This document shows, one piece after another, positions 50,568 to 63,237 of a stretch of 64,000 nucleotides of DNA; within the stretch, counting starts at the first letter, position 1; every line of letters begins with the position of its first letter. Position numbers and translations under genes: made by a program. The notes beneath the pieces are model-generated. The model worked only from the letters and a program-made list of their open reading frames with translations, was not told the DNA's origin and did not search any database. The DNA is from Caprimulgus europaeus (Eukaryota; Chordata; Aves; Caprimulgiformes; Caprimulgidae): NCBI GenBank assembly GCA_907165065.1, contig OU015525.1, positions 52,957,537 through 53,021,536 on the forward strand, written 5' to 3'.

Positions 50568-51289
50568 ATTTTAATTCCAACAGAGTTTGGTATTTTTTAA
50601 AATACCTCTGTTTTATTTTTTTTATCCTAATAAATGAAAAAAAGCACATTTGAGAGAAATGGCTATCTTATGCCTAGTAATGAAGTCATTATTACAAAAT
50701 ACATAATCATCCCAAATGTATTCTAGCATATGATTACAGGCCATTTGATAATTCAATTCCAAATGCAATCAATATTTGAAAATTACACACACTTTCACAC
50801 TGAAAAGACAGCGACTGTATTTAATATGGGTAGCCAGTGCAATTACAATAATTTATCACCCAAGTTATGCGCACAAGTTGATTTTGTGTGGGTTTCTCAG
50901 CATTAGACTCGCTAGACTCCCCTCTTTCCCCCAGCTGCACATGAAGATCAGCTGCTTTTAACACCGGAAATTTAGTGAAACAGCTTGGTTTGTTATTGCA
51001 TTTAAACTGGTTTTAGTCAGGGCAGCTTGAAACTAAATGGCAGGCAGAAAAAGCAAACTCAATTAAAATAGCTGTGAGGCAAAAAGGAGACAAATGTATT
51101 AGGAAAATATAAATGACAATTAAATTGGGTGCTAGTGAGTACAACCAGGCCCTAACACAACCCTGTCTTTCCCTCTTTTATACCTGTGTTCTTCTCCAAC
51201 TATGAAAAATATTTTTAAACGGGCTGTTCCACCTCACAACTATATCTTGGCATGCAGAGAGCAGACACAGACTAGCCAGAGTTTTCACC

Positions 51290-51530
51290 AACCCTTTCTC
51301 GCAGAGGAGAACTTGCAGAACGCACGGTCTGGAGCGTTCCTCTTTCCAAGCTCAATTTTGTCCCCTGCCACAGAGAGAAGGCACGCAGAGCGTCCTTTCC
51401 GCAGGGCAGCAGTGGGCTGGGCGCAGGCCGGGTGTGAGCTGACACCGGCCCCAAAGCGAAGGAGAGGGGAAAGCAGGGCACTGCCCCTGCGCTCCAGGGC
51501 CGATCTGCCAGGAGACTCAGAAATGAGTCT
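51290..51530. other. Small CpG-rich patch
   Basis: About 240 bp is GC-rich with roughly a dozen CG dinucleotides (for example 'gaacgcacgg', 'gcacgcagagcgtcc', 'gggcgcaggccggg', 'aagcgaagg'). It directly precedes the CR1 at 51584. It could be a small unmethylated regulatory element or the remnant of a GC-rich insertion. I recognise no coding sequence. Confidence 0.5.
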
Positions 51531-51583
51531 GCAAGTTATTCAGGCCAGAAAAAACACTGCCAGCGTTCACAGATTCACACAAA

Positions 51584-51960
51584 TGGGTCTGTTTAGCTTT
51601 GAGAAGACTGAGAGGGGATCTTATCAATGCTTATAAATACCTAAAGGGCAGGTGTCAAGAGGATGGGGCCAGACTCTGTTCAGCGGCGCTCAGCGACAGG
51701 GCAAGGGGCAGCAAGCACTAACGGGAACATGGGAAGTTCCTTCTGAAGATGAGGAAAAGCTTCTTTACTGTGAGGGAGCCAGAGCACTGGAACAGGCTGC
51801 CCAGAGAGGTTGTGGAGTCTCCTTCTCTGGAGATGTTCAAAACCCACCTGGACATGATCCTGTGCAACCTGCTCTGGATGTACCTGCTTTGGCAGGGCAG
51901 TTGGACTAGATGATCTCCTGAGGTGCCTTCGAACCCCTACCATTCTGTGATTCTCTGATT
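51584..51960 (+). mobile_element. CR1 LINE, 5'-truncated, third subfamily
   Basis: Sense order is clear: 'gggtctgtttagctttgagaa', 'gagaggggatcttatcaatg', 'cataggaagtt'-like 'catgggaagttccttctga', 'ctggaacaggctgcccagag', 'ggttgtggagtctccttctc', and the end 'accattctgtgattctctgatt'. The 'gtgattctctgatt' tail separates it from the CCAAACC-tailed copies. Confidence 0.95.
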
Positions 51961-53477
51961 GCTTGTGGCACAATGTTTATTTCCTGACTGCAGAACAGTA
52001 ACTAGATAAGAGAGAGTAAAACTCATTTAAGTCCCACCAGATACCAGGCAGTCCTACACAACACAGAAGAAAAGTAGGAATAAAATTAGCATTTTCATTA
52101 TATTCAGCTACCTTTGTGTGTCTCAGTGAAAGGGGTTTCTTTAAACTCAACTTATATATCTGTTTTCATAGCATCTACAGTCTCTTCTGAAAACAGCCTT
52201 AACAAAAATTGGCTTTCAAGGGGTCTCTGTTACCATGATAGCTGTGATGTGCAGCTACCTTCTTCTGCGCCAGCAGTGGATCAGATACCAGGACCCATCC
52301 AAACTACTGGCTCAGTTCTGTTTCTGTGACTCTTCCAGAAGTTTGTTTAGTTTTGGTTTTTTAAAGAAAAAAAGTTATCAAAGCAGTGTTTGAGTAACAC
52401 ATGTTATTGAAGTTCAGCCTCAAAGTATTTACTCTTCAGAACTAATGAAAATAGGCATTTTCTGAACTAACACTAGCCAAAATTCTATGTGGTTTTTTTG
52501 GTCTTCTTTTTTCTTTTCTTAGCAAAGTAATGTGTCCTCAAGCACAAGTATTTTACTTTCTCAGAATATGCCTAAATTTTCCTTGTGGTTTGCAAAATAG
52601 TCTTAATAATCAGAGAACTAATGGTCCTGGGATGAAGTCAGACTTCAGAGGACATTGAAGTCTGCTGTCCTTAGCAGCATCTACTATTTGGACCATCTTT
52701 TTTAAAGAAAGATAAATATTTTCCTCCTCTCTTTTCCTTTTTTCCTCCTCACCCATCCCCAGTTAATTAAATAGTTTTATTGATCACTTGCAGGTGTCAG
52801 TATGAAAAAGAGAAAGTTTTTGCTACTGATACATATAAGTAACAATATTATTTTCCTGTAGCATCTCAGAACTCCTGGCTGTGATAAGAGTTAAAGCACG
52901 CTATACCCTGTATACATCAACAACAGAGAGCCCTTGCTGTAAACAGCCAGGATTAAGATTAGCAACAAGGCTAAAGCAAAAATATTTTGAAACTAAAAAC
53001 ACTTTTCACAGTGCATCCAAGTAACTTCACATTTCTTACATGTAATTGTTTATGTTGTGTCTAGAGCAAGTGTAACTTGGCAGGAGCGCAATACTCTGCA
53101 GACAGAGATGGCAGCAGGAGAAAAGATAGCAACTCTAAAAATAAAGGCTCTAACAATATCATAACTACGAACCAAAATATAGAAGAAATATGTATTCGCT
53201 ATCAGCACATATCAGGGTGAAAGGGATCGTGGAAGCTCATGCAGCAGAAAGGCCCAGGAGGCTTCTAAAAGATAATTTTTCGTTTTCTTTGAGCAAACTG
53301 GACAGGACAAAGGCATTTGTGATCCTCTCCTTCTACACAGATAACATCATAGATGTAAAAAGATTGTCAAACTAAGTGTTTCAAATCTGGAATAATTATG
53401 GACGGAAAAACACCTTCCATGAGAAACATCAGTCATTCCTGATAAAAATCAATGAAGTTTATAAAGCACAGGATTTT
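51961..53477. other. Intergenic DNA, nothing recognised
   Basis: AT-rich with no coding exon, RNA gene or transposon that I can identify. Confidence 0.65.
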
Positions 53478-54330
53478 ACTTGAATTATTGAATAATTCGG
53501 GATGGAAGTGGCCTCTGAACGTCATCAAGCCCAATCTCCTTACTGAAAGCAGGGTTACTGAAAGCAGGGTTAACTTCACAGTTAGATCAAATGCTCAACA
53601 TTGGTTCTGTAAAGTTTTGAGTTTTATCAAGGATAAAGAGCATGCATACCCTCTGGGCAACCTGCATTGATATTTGAACATCCTTACTGTGAAATTTATT
53701 TGTTTACATGTAGCAGGAACACCCCTTGCTGCTCTGCACTTTCAAGATGAGTCTCATCCATCTTATCTATAAACCATTCATAAGATCACCCTTTCATTTT
53801 TTTTTTTCTTCTCCAGGACAAAGCCACACTTACTTTCTCTCTTGGTCCATCATTTTGTCTTTCAGCCTCCTTGCTGTCTTGATAATCCTCATTCTAAAAT
53901 TGAAAATCTTCCATGGGAGCAGGACCCAAAACTGTGCACAGGACTTGAGATTTAGCCTGTCCATTGCTAGGTAGGGGAGACTTCTCTTGCAATGCCATAT
54001 ATGCTCTTTTTAATCATCATGGACATGGTTTAGTGGTGGACTTGGCAGTGTTAGGTTTATGGATGGTTTTGATGATCTTAAGGGTTTCTTCCAACTAAAT
54101 GATTCTGTGACCTCTGCCTGTAGCTGGCCTTTGCTGCAAAGGCACACTGCTGACTTATGTTCGGCTCACCTATCCAAAGGACTTGTAGGTCCTTTCCTGC
54201 AGAGCTGTTTCAAAGGCAGCTGTCTTCCAGCCAGTGCTGTTGCTTAGGCTTATTCCCTCCCAGGTGCAGTACTCTGTATTCTTCTTTGCAAAGCTTTGCA
54301 GAGTTCCTTCCTAGTCTACTAATGCAGCTT
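53478..54330 (-). mobile_element. Older CR1 LINE interrupted by a nested CR1
   Basis: On the plus strand the antisense CR1 blocks run 'aataattcgggatggaagtgg', 'gcagggttaacttcacagttag', 'gggcaacctgcattg', 'gcaggacccaaaactgtgcac' and 'attgctaggtaggggag' up to about 54020. Further antisense CR1 resumes after 54112 with 'cacactgctgacttatgttcgg', 'aggtcctttcctgcagagctg' and 'ctcccaggtgcagtactctg'. The element is about 760 bp without the insert. A 16-bp internal duplication ('ttactgaaagcagggt') lies near 53537-53570. The 5' end is approximate. Confidence 0.85.
54022..54112 (+). mobile_element. CR1 3' end nested in an older CR1
   Basis: 'catggtttagtggtggacttgg', 'cagtgttaggtttatgg', 'gatgatcttaagggtttcttc' and 'aaatgattctgtga' are the last about 90 bp of a CR1 in sense orientation. 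Both flanks are the antisense older element. The sequence matches the subfamily of the 21778-22240 insertion. Confidence 0.88.
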
Positions 54331-55608
54331 TCTGTGATTCTCCCTTCCCAACTCCTCAAAAACTCAACCCTTCACATGGCACTGTAACAGTGACTCAGAA
54401 TCACACTCAACAGGGGAAAAGTCTTTGGAGCATAAAGCCACCTGCCAGGTCGACCCACCCAAACCCGAATCCTGGCACACCTCTAACAGCTCATGTCCAA
54501 GCGCAGGACTGAGCCGGCTGCTGTTCAGTCAGGGAGCTGGTAAGCATCCATTGCTTTCAGGCCTCTAAAAGCATCCACTGCTTTCAAAGGTAGCCCAAGT
54601 ACCACAGTGCAAACTCTGCTCCTGAAGCTTTCCTTAGAAAAGGTCCCCAAACCACTTTCCTTCCTGCAGAAGGAACAGGATATGTTTCTCTCAATGTTAT
54701 TTCTGGGAACATTAACTACCCCCATGTGAAGGCACACAAAAAATCAGTTCAAGCCAAGAAGTACTAAACCAAATGAGGAATGAGGAGAGATGATTGATCT
54801 TTTGGGGAATGAGGTGAAGGATAGAACTGACAGCTATCTTCTTTCCCTTCCTCTGAAAAGAGCATGAAGCTGATGGATGATTTTTTTTTGAAGGAACATA
54901 TTGTTAAAATACTGGCAACACATCACCAACCTTTCGGGTCTACTTAATCAATTAAAATGGCTGTCTCCAAAAAAATCAAATTAATATCAGACATGAAAGA
55001 TGAAGAAAAAGCAGGGAGCTGGAGAAAGGAAGAGATTTAGCTGACTCATCCCTTTGAGATTTCTGTTTAATGACACTTTGCCCACAATGGAGAAAGAATT
55101 GTTTCTCAAGTAAAAAGTTCATGGAAGGTAAATCGCTTCATCCATCACCACTGAAGCAAAGTATTGATGCTAGGATGCTAATTGCTATTTAAGTTGCCAA
55201 GATATTTAATTGAACCGGTAAGTGACGTGGCTGGCTTCTCCCTCAGAAAGGTTTGTGTGTGGCCCCGCACAAAAATAGCTGGTGGTGATCTCAGCTGGGA
55301 TGGAATCGCCTGCCCACGCCAAGGGCACTGCAGTTTTGCTGCTCCTCAGACAAAATACTTAAACCATGTCCCTGTGTACCTGCTTTGGCCAGCTCTGCTT
55401 CCTCCTCCTCACCCTCTGTCCCTTCCCAAAGTATTAAAGCTCCACGTACTAACTCCACGTGCTACTACCCTAGGGGGTTTTTTATGTGATAGCACATGAT
55501 ACCTAGCCCTCTGCTAGAACAATGTGAAGAAGACTGCCCAACCTCCCAGAAGACACTAGTAACAGCACATGAACCTCACCATCTGTGCTTGACACATGTT
55601 CCTACTGT

Positions 55609-55643
<35 letters not shown>

Positions 55644-56441
55644 GTTTGCTAGTTATTCAGCTGCAATTGTGGTTACTGGATTGGATGTCAGGGTCAAACA
55701 CTAGTTGTGAAAAACACCAATCTCGTGTTCTCTGCATGGAGTCAGATTCTCATCTGGCACAAGCTGGCAGGGCTCCACATTGACAGGCTGGCTCCCAGCA
55801 TAAATGGGCGATAAACATGGTCTTTGCTTCATCTGTGAGGCTCAGGGTATCTTAAATTTGACAGCCACTGAATAAAACTTTACTCTGGGGTTTAGAAGCA
55901 AATTATTTAACTGACTTGTTAAATTACGTTTCATTAGTAGCAGGAACATTACAATCGCACTCTTTGTTATTTGAACCTTCAATTTGATTTTGTCAAGACT
56001 GTTTCATTGTTCAACTTTCTAAAGCAAATGATTCTGAAAGGTTGTGTAAAGGGCATAAAAAGCAGCAACAGAGTAATGACTTCCTGAGCGATCATTTGGG
56101 GGGAATGGTAATTTATTTTAAATTATGAAATAAAATCTTTCTAAGTCTTCTCAGATCAGTAATCCTCAATGACTTCATATCTACAAGCATATTCTCAACC
56201 TGAAGTAGTAAACCCTGAGGAACACCACAACGCGAGATATTTGCATGCCTGTTTTTGAGGAGCCTCAACGAGTTGAGAACTGATATGCATCATAGTGATA
56301 AAATTGCCAGCTGCCAGCAGAAGAGGAAAAGAACTGGAAAACAAAGTTTTAATTACTTTTTAAATTCATCAACTAGGTATTAAGGAAAAGAAAGGACGAA
56401 TGGCAAAGTTCACTTTCCTATTTCCATTCATGACTAATTTG
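54331..56441. other. Intergenic DNA with an A30 tract
   Basis: Thirty A lie at 55611-55640 without a nearby upstream AATAAA. No gene or transposon recognised. Confidence 0.65.
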
Positions 56442-56550
56442 AGAACACAGAAGCACAGAATGTTGTGAGTTGGAAGGGACCCACAAAGATCAAGTCCAAC
56501 TCTTGCCCTAGCATAGGACAATCACAAGATTCAGACCATGTGTATGTGTA
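56442..56550 (-). mobile_element. Short CR1 3' end
   Basis: The plus strand reads 'aagcacagaatgttgtgagttgg', 'aagggacccacaaagatcaag', 'tccaactcttgccctagcatagg' and 'acaatcacaagattcagaccatgtg'. This is the antisense 3' end of a CR1 subfamily with the 'ggacaaccccaagagtcacaccatg' block. About 110 bp remain. Confidence 0.85.
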
Positions 56551-59500
56551 AACTTAAGAAACAAAGCCATTTAACTCTTAAAACAGAGTACAGAGGAGAA
56601 CCTTCTCATAATTTATGCTACTACTTTTAAAGGACACTACTCACTTTCTCACATCTGGCAATCAATTTTATCTTATTCTCCCACTTCCCTTTTCAGAACT
56701 CACACCACCAGAGGTGGAACACATATAATTTACCAGAATCACAGAAAATGCCATTGCAACATATTTTCTTTAGGGGAAAAAAAACAAAACAAAAAAAACA
56801 AAACCCCCAGCACATTTAACTTTTTTCCCCCCAGAAAAATATCAGTACCAGGCAACAGAAGCCAGTCACCAGAGTCGTCACAGCAGTGGAGGTTTTGAGG
56901 ATCTGCACTGAAACTGCAGGAATGTGAAACCTTTGCCTGTAGCCAGCTGGCTGTCAAAGGGTGATTGATTACTTACTCAACCAAATTGCAGGAACAATCA
57001 ATTTTGAGGTGATTGGTTTTATTTTAAATCCTGATTATGGTTCTGAACAACCACACTTAACATCAGCCTGGTACCGCTCTAAGAGACTTCATTAGGATTT
57101 GTGTTTCTATTAGACAAAAAAATCCCAAACACTTATGCCTGTGTGAAGAGCAGCTGCACTTTGCCAGGACATGTGCTAAACCCAAGATTAAACCCAACTT
57201 TCTTGCCACCTTGACTGACAGAACATACTTCAGCACAACAGAAGGAGGAAGAAGGGAAAAGCCTTCCTCTAGGCGACCCAGATACTTGTGCTCTGCTCAT
57301 ATATGATGACATATCTTTATATGTGCAGTCATAGCCCAGCAGTGGAGGATATGACTTTTTTTTATTAGTCCTTAATGTTTATTTTACTATCTGTCCATGC
57401 AAAAATAGCCTCCCAGATCGTATCTCATCAAATGCATAATGAGCCAAATTATTCTCTACTACTGTAAATTGGTGAAGGTCCATTGATCTCATTACAGAAG
57501 AGCAATTTACACTTGCAGGGAGGGTGAGTGACTATTCCTAAATGAGGAAAGAGAGCAAAACCCCTCATCCTGTGGAGCCTAACTCAGGAACAAAATGCAT
57601 ACAGATCACTGCCTTTTTTTTCACCTGAACAGCTATATTTATACCAAATATTCACAGAAAAGAGTTAAATAGTTTTTAGAACAACTTACTGAGCTTCAGA
57701 GGCTTTGATGACTCTGCAGTGTTTGCAGAGTTGAATAAAGGCAACTTCCTTCCCCTGCAAAGCCACCAGTGCCTGGGACTCACTTGGCATTTCTAAAACA
57801 TTCCTTCCTCCACCCCTTAGTGATGATAACCTGGGATGCTGACCACCAACCACTTTATTCACCATCTCCTCAGCAGCCACCATAGGTAACATCCACCAAA
57901 CGTAATGCAGAAACCTGAGCAATACCTCTGCTAACAGAATTGCCAAAGCATCTGGTGGACTCTGTGCATGTGTTTTGTAAATTTGGGGCTGTGGGGTGAA
58001 TGAGGAAGGAGACTCCAATCTCTCTGCCATGCATTGCCTTATATAAACTTAATAAAAAAAAACAAAAAAACCCACACACAAAAGGGAGGAAGGAACACTT
58101 TAAGCATCAGTGGACCTTACTCTGTGAACTGATTTGTTTACATTTCCTCTTGGTATGTTGCAACATGTGTCTCAACACAATATAGCATCGGTAGGAAAAC
58201 TTATTTCAAGGAGGAATTGCAGAAACTGCTTGTAAGTGAACAAATGGACAAATCAGAAAATTACTTAGTTTTGTACTGTGTATTTTATCAGTTTCAAGTA
58301 TATGAATCCAAAGGCATCATTTCTTAATTAATATAATGAAGAACTATTCCTATTGATGTGATTTATTGTTTAGTAAACAAAGATGTAGTCTTATCACGGA
58401 AACATACAAACCAGCTCAGTAGAAGTTCTTAATTCTAGTACACAGCATGAAGTTAAAACAAAAACAAAAACCAACCAACCAACCAAAAAGGCTTCAATAG
58501 GCAAAATGCAGCTTATTTGAAGTAACTTCTCGCATATATTTTCAAAAACTGTCTGTACAGCTGCTTTTGACTCCTGTATTCAGCTCAGAAAAAGGCTGGG
58601 GAGATGCTGAAGGCTGATAATTAGCTAGCAGGAATCCCCCCCAGTGGTCCTCCCATATGGTTGTTATAGAGACAAGCTTGCTGTGCTGAACAAGAGGCTG
58701 CAGACATCACCCAGGATCCTACAGATCTCCAGGGGCAGGATCCTGGGAAAAATCAACAGCAAACTGAGATTGTTTTCTTAAATGTCTTGTGCTGCTATAG
58801 TGTCCTCCCATCAACTGCTGTTGCTCTGACCTCTGGGCTCTGCTGAGCTCTTGCCTTCTGGGAGACCCACAAAAAGTGACAGATGTCCCTCAGCTCAGTA
58901 CTGAGTACAACCTACCCTAAAGGAAGAGGAATGTCCTTCTCACAAGCTTCTAGCTAACAAAAATAATTTTAAAAAATTCATAAGATCACTGGACTCAAAG
59001 CACACCATCCCAGATGGGGAAAGCATGTGGAAGAAGGAGCCAAGACTGCAGAAAAACTGTGCAGAAAAGATTCCTCTCTGCCCTGGGTCCAAGAGCACAA
59101 CCTCCTGCTGTTGGAAGTAAGGATATTTTGATTTGATTAATAACTGCAAAATGCTATTCTATCCTATGCAAGAGCCTGTTCATGTTTTATTACTCTCATT
59201 ACCAGGAGAAGGTATGTCACTGCACAAAGGAGCAGCAGTTGTATTCCTCCCAAATGCTGCTCCAAGGCAGAACTCACGACCAGAGGCAGAGGTGGTTCTC
59301 GAGACACAGCGAGGCAGGCAAGAGAAGCCCACAGATGCCCAGAAAGCCCATGATCAGCAGCCACTGCGCTTCTCTGGGTGTCACCACAAAAAGAGAGCTT
59401 TAAGGAAAATAAAAGGCTCACAAAAGCCATTCCCTGAATTTAAGGTACTGGCCTTAAAACTTGACAGCTATTAAAAGCCCTTTTCTGGCTGCATTTTGTA

Positions 59501-59746
59501 CAGGAGCCAGGGGAAAAGAGAACCTAGAGAAGGGCAGCAAGCAAGAGTTTTCTCTTTCTGTTTAACAGAGAGAAAGAAAAACGAAACATAGAAGGGAAGA
59601 GGGATACTCAGTATTTTATCAGCTCTCATTCTGGAAGAAATCTCCAAGTGCAAGTAGAAGCAGAGCAATGAGAGATAGGGAAGGAGCTGGACCATGAACC
59701 TGAGACAGTGATGGCAGAGGAAGAGTTGAAGGAAGCATACACTTAC
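56551..59746. other. Intergenic DNA, nothing firm
   Basis: No coding gene recognised. An open frame of 114 codons on the minus strand (57686-58030) matches nothing I know and ends at a weak GTAAGT site. CCAA-type simple sequence lies near 58455-58490. Confidence 0.6.
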
Positions 59747-59807
59747 CTGGGCAAGCAGAGCTTTAAGCTAAAAACATGATACCATAGGAGGAGAGAATTC
59801 ATTTATC
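59747..59807 (-). other. Candidate non-coding exon upstream of EPB41L3
   Basis: The minus strand reads CATTTTGACTTTTCAG|GAT at the acceptor (first base 59807) and CTTGCCCAG|GTAAGTGT at the donor (last base 59747), both close to consensus. The 61-nt insert has stops in all three frames, so any exon would be non-coding. It shares strand with EPB41L3 and with the candidate at 63238-63360. Confidence 0.35.
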
Positions 59808-60065
59808 CTGAAAAGTCAAAATGGTTGTGTGCTTTCTGACAGAGACATTCAGCAGCATGTTAGCGTCATTCCTCTCAGTGATGAAAAAACACAAGTTATT
59901 GCTGGGCAGACTATTTAACCATGTCCAGAAAGAACATTTCCAGAAGTGAACTGGCATAGAAGAAAGAAGCAGCACTTCACGGGAGGTAGAAGGGGAGGAT
60001 GTTTTCATCAGCAGTCACGATATATTTATTCAGTACATGAGTAGATCTACTCCCAAGATCTACTC

Positions 60066-60759
60066 CATTCTCCAAAGAGAAGGACTTGGGAGTGGTGGTG
60101 GATGAGAAGTTCAACATGAGCCGGCAATGTGCGCTTGCAGCCCAGAAGGCCAACCGTATCCTGGGCTGCATCAAGAGAAGCATGGCCAGCAGGTCAAGGG
60201 AGGTGATTCCCCCCCTCTACTCCATTCTCATAAGGCCCCACCTGGAGTACTGTGTCCAGTTCTGGAGCCCCCAACACAAGAGAGACATGGACCTGTCAGA
60301 ACAAGTCCAGAGAAGGGCCACAAGGATGATCCGAGGGCTGGAGCACCTCTCCTGGGAGGACAGGCTGAGAGAGTTGGGGCTGTTCAGCCTGGAGAAGAGA
60401 AGGCTCCGGGGAGATCTTATAGTGGCCTTCCAGTACTTGAAGGGACCTACAAGGAAGCTGGAGAGGGACTTTTTACAAGGGCAGGTAGTGACAGAACAAG
60501 GGGTAATGGCTTTAACCTGGAAGAGGGGAGGTTTAGATTAGACATTAGGAAGAAATTCTTTCCTGTGAGGGTGGCCAGACACTGGAACAGGTTGCCCAGA
60601 GAAGTTGTGGATGCCCCCTCCCTGGAAGTGTTCAAGGCCAGGTTGGATGAGGCTTTGAGCAACCTGGTCTAGTGGAGGGTGTCCCTGCTCATGGCAGGGG
60701 GGTTAGAACTAGGTGATCTTTAAGGTCCCTTCCAACCCAAACCATTCTATGATTCTATG
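60066..60759 (+). mobile_element. CR1 LINE with open C-terminal ORF2 segment
   Basis: This is the longest young CR1 here (about 694 bp). It starts near 'aagagaaggacttgggagtgg' and ends 'ccaacccaaaccattctatg' plus 'attctatg'. A stop-free frame from 60086 to 60541 encodes the C-terminal end of the ORF2 reverse transcriptase polyprotein, with [32 protein letters not shown] and [19 protein letters not shown], all typical of CR1. The catalytic core and endonuclease are missing, so it cannot move by itself. Confidence 0.96.
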
Positions 60760-63237
60760 TGTTGCTGGGTAAAGTACAATTCTTACTGCAAAGCATACTA
60801 CCCCCATCATGGATGAAAGATGCATTTATCTAGCATGTTACATATGCAAAAAAAAAAAAAAGTTAAGTCAATGTACTGCACTGTGTTCATATACAAAAGT
60901 TCACAGAAACTGGATATAATGAAAAAATATTTACAGAATAAGTGTGATCAGACAGAAAGGATGCTTTTGTGCCTGGACATAAGAACAAATTTAACTGTGT
61001 TAAAATGAAATAATTAAAATATCTTTCAGTAAATAGGAATAGTTGGAAAATACAAATTAGTAGCTAAAATGTTAACCTAATTGCAGTGATTTCCTTCTCA
61101 CCATGAGATGTCATCTATATATCTAAGGTTGGCGTCAGGCATTTATTAAGGGCAGGGAATATTTTGTAGAGGTTAAACAGCGAAAGCTGTCTTTGGTGAC
61201 TGCTCTAGATAGTAATAGCAAATCAGACAGCTCCACATCTGGGATACTTTAAAGTCAATTCTCAGTAAGTAACCATAAGAAGTTGCAAGGCTTTCAAAGG
61301 GAAAAGAACATGGCATGGCGGTGAGGTGCCAGACATGAGGGTGAGAGCAGTTCACCGCTTTGAGAAGGAAGTGAGTGGGATCCAAAGGAGACATCTGTAC
61401 GGGGTGGGAAAAGGGCATCCGACTGCTGCAACAAGGTGGCAAGGCTGGGTGGGGGGGGGAGGTGGCAAACCCACAGCAGGACGCCAAGGGGAGAACACCC
61501 CCAAGATGCTTCAGGGGAGAGGCTCCATTTATCAATACAAGGGTTCCCAACATCAGTCTCATTATTTCCTTTTTCTGGTGGCATGACAGGTGGTTCAAAG
61601 ATTGTCCTTCCTCTTTTTTGCACCAAGCGGTAGGAATTTATTAGAAGTAATATTTTTGCAAGACAGGCTTGGGATATAATCCAACAAACCATTATAAATC
61701 CTCTTAACTTCAAGCACGTAAGGGAGCCTTTTGCCATTAATGAGACTAATCACATACCCTGTCTTAAGTAGATGTGGAGTGAGTGCATGAATTTTGTCTA
61801 ATTTAACCTTTAGTTGTGTGATGGCCACTGCACCTTCTGCTTTACCTCCAGTCTGTGCCTACCCCTCTTCATGCACGCACCCTTCTCCCACCCACCCTCT
61901 CGCCCGTAGGCTTCAGGCAAAAGGGTTTTTTCCTTTTTTTTTAACTGTTACTGTTGCAGCAAGCCATTTTAATAACATACAGAGTGGTACCACTACAACA
62001 CCAGCCACACTAAATTTTAAATGTAAAGCCATCAAATTCCTACTACAACATAGGTAAAAAGTTATTGATCAGACTGATCCGAGATGTAGCACAGTCAGAG
62101 ATTTTACAAGGAACATATTCTTTGAAAAATAATAAAAATATTTTTTTCTCTCAACACTAAAGTGGCAGATACTAGGGCTTAATACAGGGCAGGAAGAAAT
62201 GAAGTGATTCCCCCACACAAGAAGTCTTCTCTTTAGCACATCATCAGATATTTTAGTTTCCCTATACTTTTTTTTTCCCCTTCTTATTCCAGAAAATGAA
62301 ATACCAGTATATGTCAGAACTTATATCAAAGTCCTCCTTTCCAAGAGTCCCAGAAATGATGGTTTATTTCCTATGCAAAAATAAAAATGTTCAACTACAG
62401 CAGGTGAAATAAGCCAGACAAGGAGGCAAGATACCACCACCCCTGTGCAGTGGTAGTATTGCACATCTCCTGGCAGCTCTATAAATACACTTTGGTGACA
62501 ATAACACCTCAGATATCTCACTCGGAGGCATCACCATTTATTAGTACTGCATTTTTTCCTGTTCTGATTGAGCTAGTTTGGGATAACGACAAAATTATCT
62601 TTAAATATTCAAAACTATGATTATTGCACCTTTCTGAGAAGCACACTTTTTTATTATTATTTCCTAGTACTGATAACATTTACATTTTCCTTTGGAAGAA
62701 AGATTTGTCTTCATCACTTCTGTCTGTAATTTGCTTTATTTTACCTCTTTCAACATTGAGCACAGCAAGGAAGAAATACTTGCATGTTAATGCAAATCAA
62801 AGCATGAAAGCAATCAAATCAAACAAAAAGTAAAATCATCTCTGAAAATAATGAAATTCTTCTTCCTCTCTTACAACATCAATTCAATCCTTTCTTCTCC
62901 CTACCACTGACCAGCTGCCAATTCTTCCCTTAACCAGAATTATCAAGAAAAACAAATCTTCAGGAATTCAACAGTATTCTGCATTCTTAAAAATAAAAGT
63001 TATTAAACTTTTTTTGATATGTGAGAAAATGTACACTTTGACAAATTAAGATCACATTCCAGTTTTTCTAGAATCAAAACCTTTCAGGTAGGCGTTGCCC
63101 CTTTACAACTTCAGAGCAAAGTCAAAATTTAAGAGAGGAAGGAAAAACCTATTACAAATGCTATTGCATACTCCAGTTCAATCTAGTTTTATATTGCTAT
63201 TTACACAGCAATCAGATCACAAGTAACTGTGACTCAC
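60760..63237. other. Intergenic DNA, nothing recognised
   Basis: AT-rich. Long open frames at 61173-61737 (minus) have no protein similarity that I recognise. No repeat family identified. Confidence 0.6.

Noticed and set aside
55611..55640. A30 tract as a processed-retrogene tail
   Set aside because: No polyadenylation signal in the preceding 30-40 bases and no recognisable parent sequence; treated as simple A expansion.
57686..58030. 114-codon minus-strand open frame with a GTAAGT nearby
   Set aside because: No recognisable family or domain, no good acceptor, and the donor context (CTCA|GTAAGT) is weak.
60127..60672. 181-codon plus-strand frame at 60127
   Set aside because: It overlaps the CR1 ORF2 C-terminus in a different frame and runs into the CR1 3' UTR; it is a shadow of the retroelement.
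61173..61737. Overlapping minus-strand open frames of about 145 codons
   Set aside because: No recognisable protein content and no supporting splice or start context.
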